From: Schauerella fraxinea
GTDB lineage: Bacteria; Pseudomonadota; Gammaproteobacteria; Burkholderiales; Burkholderiaceae_B
Direction of reading: 5' to 3'
Length of the DNA: 64,000 nt
Assembly (NCBI GenBank): GCA_030849965.1
Contig: JAVDKL010000004.1
Span: forward strand, 62,001-126,000
The first letter of the stretch is position 1; each line of letters begins with the position of its first letter. This document shows, piece after piece, positions 35,132 to 45,100 of this stretch. The translations under genes were made by a program, and so were the position numbers. The notes below the pieces were generated by a model. The model was not told the DNA's origin. It saw only the letters and a list, made by a program, of their open reading frames with translations, and did not search any database.

Positions 35132-36316
35132 TCAGGGGCGATTTCCGTGCGGTGCGCCAGACGCGAGTCGTGCGTCGCGCCGTTCAGCCAGCGTGAGCGA
35201 TAGCCAATCGAAAAACGCGGGATCGGACAATTCCGCTTTCACGGGCACCGACCACAGCCGTGCATCCTGCAAATGCGCGCACTTGATGGCGTCTTTCTCG
35301 GTGATCAGGATCGTGGCGGCGGTCAGGCTGCCGAAGGGCGACGTCTTGAAATCGTGATGGTCGGGCAAAGACAAGGTGTGCACCAACGGGATGCCGGCGC
35401 GTGTCAACGTTGCGAAAAACCGCTCGGGCTTGCCGATCCCTGCGGCTGCGGCGATCGGACCCAGGGCCGGTGCCGCGAAGTCGGCAAGCGGACGGCGCTG
35501 GCCGTCGATCAGCCGCACCGCGTCGCTGGGTTCCAGGCGCATATCGAGATGGTGGGGACCGACGGCAGACAGGGGGGCGGCGGCCGCCGAAGGCGAATCC
35601 GCGGACGAGGGCGAAGACGCCGCTGAGCGCGGAGCCGATGGCGTAGCCGACGATGGGTCCACAGCCGAGGGCGAAGCCCCAGACGAAGCCACCACGGCGC
35701 CGCTGCGATTCGATACGATCGCGTCGACTTCCCGCAGCCGCTCGGGCGGCTCGCGCAGGGGACCCGCAGGCAATACCCGTCCATTGCCCACGCCGCGTTC
35801 ATCCTGGATCACGATTTCGACGTCGCGCGCCAACGCCAAATGCTGCAAGCCGTCGTCGGACACGATGACGTCGATTTCCGGGTAGTGGTCGCGTAGCGCT
35901 TGCGCCGCCAGCACGCGCCGAGGATGCACGGCGATGGGGACGCGGGTCACGCGGGCGATGAGGGCCGGTTCGTCGCCCACCTGTGCGGCTTCCGGTGTGC
36001 CCTGGGCCACACGGGCGGTGGGCCCGATCGCCACGCCGTAGCCACGGCTGACGACTCCTGGACGCCAGCCGCGGGCGCGTAGCGCCTCCACAGTGGCAAT
36101 CACAGCCGGCGTCTTGCCGGTGCCACCCACATAAATGTTGCCGATCACCACCACCGGTACGCCCGGCCAGTGCGCCGCACGCCGGCCTTCTGCGAAGGCA
36201 CGCCGCTTACGCGCAACAACCAAACGGGTGAGCGCCGCCAGGGGCAACAAGGCGTTCGATACCCATCCCTTGCGTTGCCACTGCCGCGCCCACCATGCTG
36301 CGGACATCCCCGTCAC
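35132..36316 (-). CDS. lpxK: Tetraacyldisaccharide 4'-kinase with a low-complexity insert
   Basis: 394 aa; phosphorylates the 4' position of the lipid A precursor at the inner membrane. Walker [13 protein letters not shown] (about 59-70); VVSRGYG; the conserved [18 protein letters not shown] and [11 protein letters not shown] further on. Odd: residues about 205-253 are a Ser/Ala/Pro low-complexity insert ([17 protein letters not shown] and similar) between VDAIVSNR and the HHLD segment, making it about 50 residues longer than usual. The start GTG at 36316 overlaps the exbD stop (GTGA); an ATG at 36307 is possible. Confidence 0.94.
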   Translation of the reverse strand: MTGMSAAWWARQWQRKGWVSNALLPLAALTRLVVARKRRAFAEGRRAAHWPGVPVVVIGNIYVGGTGKTPAVIATVEALRARGWRPGVVSRGYGVAIGPTARVAQGTPEAAQVGDEPALIARVTRVPIAVHPRRVLAAQALRDHYPEIDVIVSDDGLQHLALARDVEIVIQDERGVGNGRVLPAGPLREPPERLREVDAIVSNRSGAVVASSGASPSAVDPSSATPSAPRSAASSPSSADSPSAAAAPLSAVGPHHLDMRLEPSDAVRLIDGQRRPLADFAAPALGPIAAAAGIGKPERFFATLTRAGIPLVHTLSLPDHHDFKTSPFGSLTAATILITEKDAIKCAHLQDARLWSVPVKAELSDPAFFDWLSLTLAERRDARLASGAPHGNRP

Positions 36317-36726
36317 GGCGCCCTCTGAGCGGCAAAATCAACGCGGGAAATACCGGCCAGCCGCGCGGCCTCCATCGCGGTCACAACGGATTGATGACTG
36401 GCCTGGCCATCGGCGCGGACCAGCAGCACGGCGGCAGGGTTGGCCACGATGGCGCCACGCATGGCTTGCGCGATCGCGTCGGTGGAGCCGGGGTCGATCA
36501 GCGCGCCGTTCAGCGCATAGCGGCCATCATGGCTGATGGCCAGCTCGATACGGGGTGCGGCTTCGATTTCGCTGCGCGCCTGCGGCAAGGCTACCGACAG
36601 CGCCGTGTCGCGCGTGAACGTGGTGGTGGCGGCGAAAAAAATCACCATTACCAGCAATACATCGATCAACGGGACAAGATTGATGTCCAGCGTATCGTCG
36701 GCGCGGCGGCGCGGGCGAAAATTCAT
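36313..36726 (-). CDS. ExbD/TolR-family protein of the lpxK operon
   Basis: 137 aa; one membrane helix with [17 protein letters not shown], carrying the proton-path Asp, and a periplasmic TolR/ExbD domain. Second ExbD-like protein of the window. Overlaps both the ExbB-like gene upstream and lpxK downstream by 4 nt, so the three are translationally coupled. In many Gram-negative genomes an ExbBD pair precedes lpxK (or msbA-lpxK), where its partner is not TonB for certain. Confidence 0.92.
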   Translation of the reverse strand: MNFRPRRRADDTLDINLVPLIDVLLVMVIFFAATTTFTRDTALSVALPQARSEIEAAPRIELAISHDGRYALNGALIDPGSTDAIAQAMRGAIVANPAAVLLVRADGQASHQSVVTAMEAARLAGISRVDFAAQRAP

Positions 36727-37328
36727 CGTGCCGCCAGATCGCTTGCGCGTTGCAGACGCGAGGCTTCGCGCTCGAGATCGCCCACAAGATTATCGGCGCG
36801 GCTGCGGTAGATGCGGTGAAACGCCGTGGCGGGAATGGCGATCAAAATCCCGAAGCCGGTGTTGTAGAGGGCCACGGAAATGCCATAGGCGAGTTGGGCG
36901 GGGTCTGCGCCTGCGGGCGAATAGGCGCCGAAGATTTCGATCATCCCGACTACCGTGCCAAACAACCCCATCAGCGGCGCGACCACCGCGATCGTGCCCA
37001 GGGCGCCGATATAGCGGTGCAGTTGCCGGCCCACGTCGCGGCCCGTATCTTCGATGGCGGCCAACCGCAGGGCGGGCGGCTCATGGCGCACGCGCAGCAC
37101 ATCGGCGAGGATCTGACCCAGGGCAGAGTTGCGTTCCAGCCGCAAGAGCGCATCGGGCGAATCTTGACCATTGCGCAGCATCTCGGCCACCTGGCGTGGG
37201 AGCTGGCGCGGCGCCACGTGGGCTGTGCGCAAACTGATGGCGCGCTCCACGATGAGAGCCAATGTCAGGATCGATAATGCCAGGAGGGGCCAGATGGGCC
37301 ACCCGGCAGCTTGAATGATGGCTAGCAC
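36723..37328 (-). CDS. MotA/TolQ/ExbB proton channel family protein
   Basis: 201 aa; N-terminal membrane segment (WPIWPLLALSILTLALIVE) and two later helices with VVAPLMGLFGTVVGMIEIF and ISVALYNTGFGILIAIPAT. Typical stand-alone ExbB of the lpxK cluster and much shorter than the TonB-linked ExbB at 16157. A GTG start at 37328 is supported by AAGGA 7 nt upstream. A -10-like TATACT about 35 bp upstream may be the operon promoter. First gene of the minus-strand envelope operon. Confidence 0.93.
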   Translation of the reverse strand: MLAIIQAAGWPIWPLLALSILTLALIVERAISLRTAHVAPRQLPRQVAEMLRNGQDSPDALLRLERNSALGQILADVLRVRHEPPALRLAAIEDTGRDVGRQLHRYIGALGTIAVVAPLMGLFGTVVGMIEIFGAYSPAGADPAQLAYGISVALYNTGFGILIAIPATAFHRIYRSRADNLVGDLEREASRLQRASDLAAR

Positions 37329-37474
37329 GAAACTGTCCTTGGAAACGGGCGCGAATCGCGCGAAGTATACACAGCGCAAAAGTGCCGCCAGGCGGTCAGA
37401 TTTTGCCCATTGAACCGCAGAGGCCGACCCGCCTAGGCGCGGACGGCGCAAGAGGGCAAGTTCTCCACTGCGGC

Positions 37475-37483
37475 TGTGGATAA
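37475..37483 (-). promoter_or_regulatory. DnaA box 1
   Basis: TGTGGATAA, the exact complement of the consensus DnaA box TTATCCACA. Intergenic, same orientation as box 2. Confidence 0.6.
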
Positions 37484-37598
37484 CCAGAAACGATCATGAC
37501 ACATTGGTTAACTTCTGCGCAAAGCCTTCCAAATTTATCAATTTACGTGCGCCGAACCTTGCTTCCCGGGCGGAACAAACCTTACATGGCTGACGGGC

Positions 37599-37607
37599 TG
37601 TGGATAA
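37599..37607 (-). promoter_or_regulatory. DnaA box 2
   Basis: A second perfect TGTGGATAA, 124 bp from box 1 in the same orientation and followed within 15 bp by a looser TGTGCAAAA. Confidence 0.6.
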
Positions 37608-37823
37608 TGCTGTGCAAAACTCCATGCAGCGTCCTTGAGGTACGTGTCATCGGATTGTCTTGGTAGTTTTTACCGATTGTGCGTGTAAATAATTATTCAT
37701 TGAAATCAATGGCTTGTCCTTTAAATTGGACGTTTCCAGCCGATTTGGCGGCCATCGTCTTGTCCGCGTTATCATCTAGCCCGCTTTACGCTGCCTGTGG
37801 ACAGCTTCGACTCGGAAAGCCTT

Positions 37824-39245
37824 ATGACACCTGCATTTCAGGTCAATGACGACGCGCAAGCGCCCGAAATACTGTCGGTTGCGCAACTCAATAACGCCGT
37901 GGCGCGCCTTTTGGAGGCGTCGTTGCCGCCCACGTGGGTGCGCGGGGAAATCTCCAATTTCACCGCTGCGGCGTCTGGCCATTGGTATTTCACCTTGAAA
38001 GATGCGCGCGCCACGGTGCGCAGTGTGATGTTTCGCGGCCGCGCCTCTACCGTGGGCTTCACGCCGCGGGTGGGAGACCGGGTGGACATCCGCGCCCGGG
38101 TATCGCTGTATGAGCCCCGAGGCGACTACCAACTGCAGGTCGACGCCATGCGGCGTTCGGGTCAAGGCGACCTGTACGAGCAGTTTCTGCGGCTGAAGGA
38201 AAAGCTCACCGAACAAGGGTTGTTCGAGCCTGAGCGCAAGCGCCCGATAGCGGCCATTCCCCGTGTGGTGGGCGTGATTACTTCATTACAGGCGGCGGCA
38301 CTGCGAGATGTATTGACGGCGCTGCAGCGCCGCGCGCCGCACGTGCGCGTGGTGATCTACCCGGCGCCAGTGCAAGGCGTCGATGCGCCCGGCCGGCTGA
38401 TCGATGCACTTGCCCAGGCGAATCGTCGGGCAGAGGCCGATACGATTCTATTGGTGCGTGGCGGGGGCAGCATCGAGGATCTCTGGGCATTCAATGACGA
38501 AGGACTGGCGCTCGCGATCTCGCAAAGCGCCATTCCCGTGATTTCCGGTGTGGGTCACGAAACGGATTTCACGATTGCCGACTTCATCGCGGATCTGCGG
38601 GCCCCCACGCCCACAGCGGCCGCCGAATTGGCATGCACCGATCGCCGTGTGCTGGTCGAGCAATTGAACCAGGTGACGAGCGCAATGCGCCGGGCGCAAC
38701 AGCGCGGGCTGGAATATGCCGCGCAGCGCCTGGACCGCATGGCGGCGCGGTTGACCTCGCCCAGCGAGCGATTGGCGCAGCGGCGTGAACGCCTGACCGT
38801 GCTCAATCGGCGTCTGGCACAAGCCTGGCACCGCCCGGACGGTCAGCGGCAGTCGCGGTTGGCGCTGGCATTGCAGCGGCTGCGCCATCGCACGCCGCAA
38901 TGCGACCGGGCGCGCGACCGCCTGGTCGACGCGATGCAGCGTTTGGCCCGCGCACAACAGCGTGAAGTGGCCGATCGCGCCAAGCGGCTGCAGAGCGCAG
39001 TGGCCCACTTGCGTGCCTTCGACCCGCAAAACACACTGGCACGTGGATATGCCATCGTTCGCGACGCGTCGGGTGCCATCGTGCGCGACGGCGGCGCGTT
39101 GAAGAAAGGGCAGGCTTTGGCCCTGCAATTGGGTAGCGGCTCGGCCGACGTCAAGGTCGTCACGCCTCACGGCGGCGATGGCCCACCCGAGACGCCGCCC
39201 GACGCCTCGCCACCCGAGTCCGGTTCGACTCACCCGCTGTTTTGA
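37824..39245 (+). CDS. xseA: Exodeoxyribonuclease VII large subunit
   Basis: 473 aa. With XseB it degrades single-stranded DNA to oligonucleotides in repair. N-terminal OB-fold (about 20-115; [24 protein letters not shown]), catalytic core (about 130-300; [49 protein letters not shown]), then a long coiled coil and C-terminal LARGYAIV block. The ATG at 37824 has GGAAAG upstream; a GTG at 37797 would add nine residues. The C-terminal tail is Pro/Glu/Ser-rich. A solitary gene, divergent from the ExbB-like operon. Confidence 0.95.
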   Translation: MTPAFQVNDDAQAPEILSVAQLNNAVARLLEASLPPTWVRGEISNFTAAASGHWYFTLKDARATVRSVMFRGRASTVGFTPRVGDRVDIRARVSLYEPRGDYQLQVDAMRRSGQGDLYEQFLRLKEKLTEQGLFEPERKRPIAAIPRVVGVITSLQAAALRDVLTALQRRAPHVRVVIYPAPVQGVDAPGRLIDALAQANRRAEADTILLVRGGGSIEDLWAFNDEGLALAISQSAIPVISGVGHETDFTIADFIADLRAPTPTAAAELACTDRRVLVEQLNQVTSAMRRAQQRGLEYAAQRLDRMAARLTSPSERLAQRRERLTVLNRRLAQAWHRPDGQRQSRLALALQRLRHRTPQCDRARDRLVDAMQRLARAQQREVADRAKRLQSAVAHLRAFDPQNTLARGYAIVRDASGAIVRDGGALKKGQALALQLGSGSADVKVVTPHGGDGPPETPPDASPPESGSTHPLF

Positions 39246-39366
39246 TACGCACCAGGCGGGGTCTGGCGTGTCCGCAGGTTGGACACGGGGGCGCCGCCCG
39301 ATGGTTCTTCAGGCGCGATGTGTCTTAACATCTGCGCCTTCTTCGGCTCATTGGCGGTACGTTCTC

Positions 39367-40572
39367 ATGACGACAGATGCTTTTATTTGCGATGCAATCC
39401 GGACTCCTTTCGGCCGGTACGGTGGTGCATTGGCCGGCGTGCGCGCCGACGATTTGGCCGCCATTCCGATCAAGGCCCTGATGGCCCGCAATCCTGGCGT
39501 GCAATGGGATGCGTTGGACGACACGATTTTCGGCTGCGCCAATCAAGCCGGTGAAGACAACCGCAACGTAGCCCACATGGCCACGTTGCTGGCAGGCCTG
39601 CCCATCGATGTGCCGGGCTCCACCATCAACCGCTTGTGCGGTTCCGGCATGGACGCCATCGGCACTTCGGCGCGCGCCATTCGCTCGGGCGAAACGAGCC
39701 TGATGCTGGCGGGTGGCGTTGAAAGCATGAGCCGCGCACCGTTTGTAATGGGTAAGGCCGAGTCCGCCTTTGCCCGCCAGGCCGCCATTTACGACACGAC
39801 GATCGGCTGGCGCTTCGTCAACAAACTGATGAAGGCGCAATACGGGGTCGATTCGATGCCCGAAACCGCTGAAAACGTGGCTGAGCAGTTCAATATCAGT
39901 CGCGAAGATCAGGATCGATTCGCGCTGGCCAGCCAGGAAAAGACCGCACGCGCGCAGGCGGACGGCGTGTTCGACGCCGAAATCGCGCCGGTCTCGATCG
40001 CACAGAAGAAGGGCGATCCGCTGGTGGTGTCGCTTGACGAACACCCGCGTGCCACCACCATCGAATCGCTGGCCAAGCTCAAGGGCGTGGTCAAAGAGGG
40101 CGGTTCCGTTACGGCCGGCAATGCGTCGGGCGTAAACGACGGCGCCGTCGCCGTCTTGCTGGCCGGTGACGGCGCCATCGCGCGCCACGGCTTGAAGCCG
40201 CGTGCTCGGGTGGTTGGCATGGCCACCGCCGGTGTCGCCCCGCGCATCATGGGCATGGGCCCCGCGCCCGCCACCCGTAAAGTGCTTGCGCAGACGGGTC
40301 TTACGCTCGACCAGATGGATGTGATCGAACTCAACGAAGCGTTTGCTGCTCAAGGCTTGGCGGTGATGCGCGACCTCGGACTGGCCGACAACGATCCCCG
40401 CGTCAATCCCAACGGCGGCGCCATTGCGCTGGGCCATCCCTTGGGCGCCAGCGGCGCCCGCCTGGTGATGACGGCGGTCAACCAGTTGCACCGCACTGGC
40501 GGCCGTTATGCCCTGTGCACGATGTGCATTGGAGTAGGACAAGGTATCGCGCTGATCGTCGAGCGCGTCTAA
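39367..40572 (+). CDS. pcaF: 3-oxoadipyl-CoA thiolase-like acetyl-CoA acyltransferase
   Basis: 401-aa thiolase, the usual length of PcaF/PaaJ. It would cleave 3-oxoadipyl-CoA to succinyl-CoA and acetyl-CoA at the end of the beta-ketoadipate pathway. Active-site Cys in INRLCGSGMDAIG (about residue 90), His in NPNGGAIALGHPLGASGARLV, second Cys in LCTMCIGVGQG. The start at 39367 fits family alignments. A strong terminator follows. None of the other pca genes is adjacent, so a broader acetyl-CoA acyltransferase role cannot be excluded. Confidence 0.85.
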   Translation: MTTDAFICDAIRTPFGRYGGALAGVRADDLAAIPIKALMARNPGVQWDALDDTIFGCANQAGEDNRNVAHMATLLAGLPIDVPGSTINRLCGSGMDAIGTSARAIRSGETSLMLAGGVESMSRAPFVMGKAESAFARQAAIYDTTIGWRFVNKLMKAQYGVDSMPETAENVAEQFNISREDQDRFALASQEKTARAQADGVFDAEIAPVSIAQKKGDPLVVSLDEHPRATTIESLAKLKGVVKEGGSVTAGNASGVNDGAVAVLLAGDGAIARHGLKPRARVVGMATAGVAPRIMGMGPAPATRKVLAQTGLTLDQMDVIELNEAFAAQGLAVMRDLGLADNDPRVNPNGGAIALGHPLGASGARLVMTAVNQLHRTGGRYALCTMCIGVGQGIALIVERV

Positions 40573-40667
40573 GGATAAGGAAAGCGGCGCGAGAAGCGAA
40601 CGCGGCACCAGCGGATGACGGATCCGTTGCTGTAGCCAACGTCGCGCCAGCGCCTTCTCTGATTCCT

Positions 40668-40706
40668 AAAAAAAACCGCGCTGGTGCTGAACCGGCGCGG
40701 TTTTTT
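40668..40706. terminator. Bidirectional terminator between pcaF and the DUF192 gene
   Basis: Run of A, AACCGCGC, loop, GCGCGGTT, TTTT. It can stop rightward pcaF transcripts and leftward transcripts from the DUF192 gene. Confidence 0.9.
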
Positions 40707-40724
40707 GTGAGCGATACGAGCCGC

Positions 40725-41177
40725 TTACGGCAACCCTTCCACTTTCTGGTTATGCGTGATTCCGCGGGCGGCGAACCACCCTTGGTCCATTTCCAGCGCG
40801 TAGCGCACGGCTTTGCGCGAGCAGTGGGCATCTTCGGTCTGGGGCGCCATATTTTCGATATTGACGATGGTGCCGTCATCCTCGATGAAGGCGATCGACA
40901 AGGGCAGCAGCGTGTTGCGCATCCAGAAACACTGTCGATCGGGCTCGTCGAAAACGAATAACATGCCGTGGTTGGGTGCGAGCGCCTGGCGGAACATCAG
41001 TCCGGTGCTGCGCTTGTCGGGCGTGTTGGCCACTTCGGCGCGGATCACGTGGATCCCGGCCGATAACTCGGTAATCGGGAGTACCGGCGGCTCGGCGTGC
41101 GCAGCGGACGGGCTCGCAATCGACAGGGCGGCCAAGGCGGCCAGGGCGATCGGGCGAAGAAACTCAAGTCGGCGCAT
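40725..41177 (-). CDS. DUF192 family exported protein
   Basis: 150 aa with an N-terminal signal peptide (RRLEFLRPIALAALAALSIASPSAAHA) and a DUF192 domain (about 45-150; VEVANTPDKRSTGLMFR, MLFVFDEPDRQCFWMRNTLLPLSIAFI, and the C-terminal RYALEMDQGWFAARGI). The family is widespread, often exported, and of uncertain function. The start is taken at MRRLEF (41177) because the frame upstream has no signal-peptide logic. Lies downstream of the cold-shock gene on the same strand. Confidence 0.88.
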   Translation of the reverse strand: MRRLEFLRPIALAALAALSIASPSAAHAEPPVLPITELSAGIHVIRAEVANTPDKRSTGLMFRQALAPNHGMLFVFDEPDRQCFWMRNTLLPLSIAFIEDDGTIVNIENMAPQTEDAHCSRKAVRYALEMDQGWFAARGITHNQKVEGLP

Positions 41178-41260
41178 CACTGCGGTGACCCCTGGTGAAT
41201 GATTTGGATCGGCAGAATACACCACGGCCCAAACGCGCGGTGAGGGCCGTGTCGAAGGCA

Positions 41261-41279
41261 AAACGGCCCAAAAGCCGTC
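41261..41279 (-). terminator. Terminator at the end of the cold-shock gene
   Basis: On the minus strand ACGGC pairs with GCCGT over a TTTTGG loop, followed by TTTGCC; it overlaps the cold-shock stop codon. A longer hairpin (GGGCCGT/ACGGCCC) overlaps it downstream. Confidence 0.4.
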
Positions 41280-41520
41280 AAGCCGCCGTAATATTCAGGG
41301 CTTGCTTGCCCTTGGGGCCTTGGATAATCTCGAAAGCGACCTTCTGGCCTTCTTTCAAGGTTTTGAAGCCGTTCATCTGGATCGACGAAAAATGCGCGAA
41401 CAAGTCTTCTCCACCGTCATCCGGGGTGATGAAGCCAAAGCCTTTCGCGTCGTTGAACCATTTGACCGTGCCGGTCGATTTGGGATTGTCCCCTGATTGG
41501 GTTTCGGGCGTGTCTGACAT
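41278..41520 (-). CDS. Cold-shock domain protein (CspA family)
   Basis: 80-aa single cold-shock domain that binds single-stranded nucleic acid as RNA chaperone or antiterminator. RNP1 KGFGFITP and RNP2 DLFAHFSSI are intact. It carries about 13 extra N-terminal residues ([13 protein letters not shown]) compared with classical CspA. The leader from its promoter is about 130 nt, as is common for this family, and could hold thermosensor structure. Confidence 0.95.
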   Translation of the reverse strand: MSDTPETQSGDNPKSTGTVKWFNDAKGFGFITPDDGGEDLFAHFSSIQMNGFKTLKEGQKVAFEIIQGPKGKQALNITAA

Positions 41521-41655
41521 GCGAACTGCCTCTTATGAATCTGAACCTGTAGGCAAAGCGGTTTTCGTCCTCTCCCGACACATTCCGCCCTGATTTTTTC
41601 CGTGTTTCCCCGAGGCTCGAGTGAGCGCAATCCAAATGAAACAAAGAGTCGACCG

Positions 41656-41685
41656 ATCATGCGCTCGTTTTATTTCGTGCGTCAA
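41656..41685 (-). promoter_or_regulatory. Candidate promoter of the cold-shock gene
   Basis: On the minus strand TTGACG (41685-41680), 18-bp spacer, CATGAT (41661-41656); predicted start near 41649, giving a leader of about 130 nt. Confidence 0.5.
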
Positions 41686-41766
41686 GTATGGAAAGTCCGA
41701 ATCCCAAGTGTAAAAATGTTGCAGTGGTCCACCGATCTTGCGGCAATTCCTTAAAATAATCTCCCT

Positions 41767-42081
41767 ATGAATACCAGTGTCGACAACCAGCAGGACCTGA
41801 CCGTTGAAAAAGAGGCGGCGCGCACGGCGCCACCGCCTATGTATCAGGTCGTGCTTTTGAACGATGACTACACACCGATGGAGTTCGTCGTCAAAGTGTT
41901 GAAGAAGTTCTTCGGCAAGGATGAAGAAGAGGCGACGCGCATCATGCTGCGCGTCCACCACGATGGGCGGGGCACCTGTGGGGTGTATCCGCGCGATCTG
42001 GCGTCGACGCGTATCGCCCAGGTCGCGCAGTACGCGCACGCTCGTCAGCACCCGTTGCAATGCATCATGGAGCCGGTCTGA
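41767..42081 (+). CDS. clpS: ATP-dependent Clp protease adaptor ClpS
   Basis: 104 aa. Binds N-degron substrates (bulky hydrophobic N-terminal residues) and delivers them to ClpAP. Core: [27 protein letters not shown] with the [11 protein letters not shown]-degron pocket, [23 protein letters not shown] after it; the flexible N-terminal about 25 residues are typical. clpA is normally the next gene, but here it lies 7.7 kb away, after the macroglobulin and pbpC genes. Confidence 0.97.
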   Translation: MNTSVDNQQDLTVEKEAARTAPPPMYQVVLLNDDYTPMEFVVKVLKKFFGKDEEEATRIMLRVHHDGRGTCGVYPRDLASTRIAQVAQYAHARQHPLQCIMEPV

Positions 42082-42192
42082 CGCGGCTGGGGAGCCGCAT
42101 GACCGACTTGTCAGTTGCGGATCCGGCATAAGCCGGGCCGTTGGGAAACTTGCGCCGGCCTGATACCCGGTTGCATTTGAGGAGAGCACAAG

Positions 42193-45100
42193 GTGCTGAA
42201 TCGCAAGTCGGGTGGGCTGCTGGTCGCGGCCATTGTTGTCGTGGCCGTCGCAGGAGTAGGCGGTTGGCTTGCAGGTAAAAAAACAGATCGCACCGATGCG
42301 CCCACGGCGCCCGCGATGTCCGCCGCGGATGGGCCACGCGATGCCGCCCGCGGCACCGTAACGCCGGCAGTCCCGGCGACTGGTACCGGCGCTTCGGCTA
42401 ATGGCGGCACGCCCGCATCAGCCGCTACCATCGCCGCAGGCACCCCGGATCCCTTTGCCGCCTTGCAGTGCCAGGCGCGTCAATTCAACGACACGTTGGC
42501 CCTGGCCGTGAGCTTCACGCAGCCGGTGGATCGCCGTAACGACCTCTCGTCTTTCCTGGAAGTGGTCGATCTGGGCCAACCCGAGTCGGACGATGCCGAT
42601 CGTGACGGCAGCATCAAGGCTGGTGCGTCGCCTGAAAAAGGCAAGCGCATCGAAGGCAGCTGGGTGGTGAGCGACAATCCCCGCACCGTCTACTTTCCTT
42701 ATGTCTCGCCCAACCGCCGCTACGCCATCTCATTGCGCGGCACGTTGCCGGCGGCGGCCGAGAAGGTCACGCTCAAGGCGCCCGTGTACTGCGCGGTAGC
42801 CACCGAAGCCATGGCGCCGGCGTTCTATTTCTCCAGCCGCGGTGTTGTGCTGCCGGCAGGCCAGAACGGCGGCTTGCCGATCACCACCGTCAATACGCCC
42901 GAAGTCGATGTGCAGTTTTTGCGTGTCGCGCCCGAGAAAGCGCCTGCCTTGTACGAGAAAGTACTGGGCGTGACCAGTGGCGCGCAAAGCGCTACGGATG
43001 AAGACGACACCGATGCAGAAGACGAAGAGGACTACCGCGACTACGACGATCGCACCACGTCGCTCAAGGGTCTGGTCGGCAATTGGGACCTCGATCGCCT
43101 GAATACGCTTACCACGAGTGTCTATCAAGGCCGCTTCGTCACCGACGATAAGCCCAATCGGCGCCACGTCACGTTCCTGCCGGTCGAGACCATCAAGGAA
43201 CTGCAGGAACCCGGCATCTATATCGCCGTGATGAGCCAGCCGGGACGCTTTCGCTACGAATATCAGGTCACCTACTTCTACGTGACCGACATCGGCTTGC
43301 ATACCCGCCGCTATCAGGGTGGCCTGGAAGCCTTTGCCGTATCGCTCAAAACGGGTAGCCCCATTTCGGGTGCGCGGGTCGAGATCGTCGACGGCGATGC
43401 CAAATCGCTGGCCAACGCCACCACCGACGCGCAAGGACATGTGCGTTTCGATGGCGACTTCGAGCGTGCGCGTTTGGTGCGCGCTTCGCGTGGCAAGGAA
43501 ACCACCGTGCTTGCGCTGGGCGAACCTGCGCTGGACATGTCCGAGTATTCGCTCGGCGGTCACCCTTCGCGCAACACCAGTCTCTTTGTGTATTCCGGTC
43601 GCGCACTCTATCGCCCGGGCGAGCAGTTCAACGTCTCGATCTTGCCGCGCGATGCCGATGGCCGCATCATGCCTGCCGCGCCGCTTACGGCCACGCTCAA
43701 ACGCGCCGATGGCCGTGTGGTGCAGACGTCGTTGTGGTCGCCGCAAGAGAAAATCGCGGGCTACGTGCAACGCGAAATCAGCCTGCCGGCCGATGCGCAA
43801 ACCGGCACCTGGACGTTGGAGTTGCGCGTCGATCCCGGCGCGCGTGCGCCCGATGCCTCGTGGACGTTCCAGGTTGAAGAGTTCCTGCCCGAGCGCATGA
43901 AGCTCGCGCTCACGCAAACCGACAAAACGCCCAAGATCGGCGACACCTTGACCATCGCGGTGCAGGGCGACTACCTGTATGGCGCGCCGGCCGCCGGCAA
44001 CCGTTTGCTGGCGCGTTATCAAGTGCGTCGCCAGAAGGAAGCCTTGCCCGATACGTGGCCGGGATTCATTTTCGGCGATGTGTCCGACGATGACACCCGC
44101 ACGTCAGCCGACTTGCCTGAAGCTGAGCTGGACGATACCGGCGCCGGCGAGTTGGACGTCGATCCGGGCCTGACCGACGCGCATTCGCCGATGCAAGTGC
44201 GTGTGTCGGCGAGCTTGCTTGAATCCGGTGGCCGCCCCGTGGTGCGCTCTATCGAAAGCACCTTCTGGCCCGCCGACAAGTTGATCGGTGTGCGACCGCT
44301 GTTCGATCGCAACGTCACGCGCGAAGGCACAGCCGCCGCGTTCGAATTGATTCGCGTGGGCACCGATGGCACTGTCGCTCCGATCAAGGGCGCGCAAGTG
44401 CGAATGTTCCGCGAAGAGCGCCGCTATTACTGGCGCTACGATGATCAGCGCGGCTGGAATAGTGGCTATACGGAAACCGAAGATCTGCTCGATTCCCGCA
44501 CCATCGATCTGGACGCACGCACGCCGTTGTCCATTCCGGTGGGCTACGGTCGCTACCGTCTTGAAGTGCGCGATCCCGAAACCGGTCTGACCTCGCGCTA
44601 TCGCTTTTATGCCGGATGGGGCGCGCAAGACGCTGAATCCGTGGGCAACCGCCCCGATCGCGTGCAGATGAAGTTGACCAACCTGCCGGCCACGCCCGGC
44701 AAATCGGTCACGCTCAACTTCACGCCGCCACATGATGGCCAGGCGCTGATTACCGTCGAAAGCGACCGCTTGCTGTGGTCGAAGTGGGTGGATGCCAAGG
44801 CCACGGGCACCGATGTGGAGATTCCGCTCGATGCTGCCTGGAAGCGTCCCGATCTGTATGTGAGCGCCGTGGTGTTCCGTCCGGGTAGCGCAGGCGATCG
44901 CGTGACTCCGGCGCGTGCCGTGGGCATTACGCATTTGCCGCTGGATAACGCCGCGCGCCGTCTGGATGTGAAGATCGAAGCCGCGGGCAAGGTCGAGCCC
45001 GAGAAACGCACCGAGGTTGCGATCAGTGTGCCCGGGCTCTCAGGCAAAACCGCTCATGTGACCTTGTCTGCCGTTGACGTGGGTATTCTCAATATTACGC

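Larger units (their letters stand above)
37329..37823. other. 495-bp divergent spacer with DnaA boxes and small palindromes
   Basis: No gene is supported between the ExbB-like gene and xseA. It holds two perfect DnaA boxes, AT-rich stretches (37640-37740), the small inverted repeat CATTGA/TCAATG (37698-37711) and GTCC-TTTAAATT-GGAC just after it. Confidence 0.7.

Noticed and set aside
37329-37823. Chromosomal replication origin
   Set aside because: Only two perfect DnaA boxes are seen, with no dnaA, dnaN, rpmH or gidA nearby; oriC in this group lies beside those genes.
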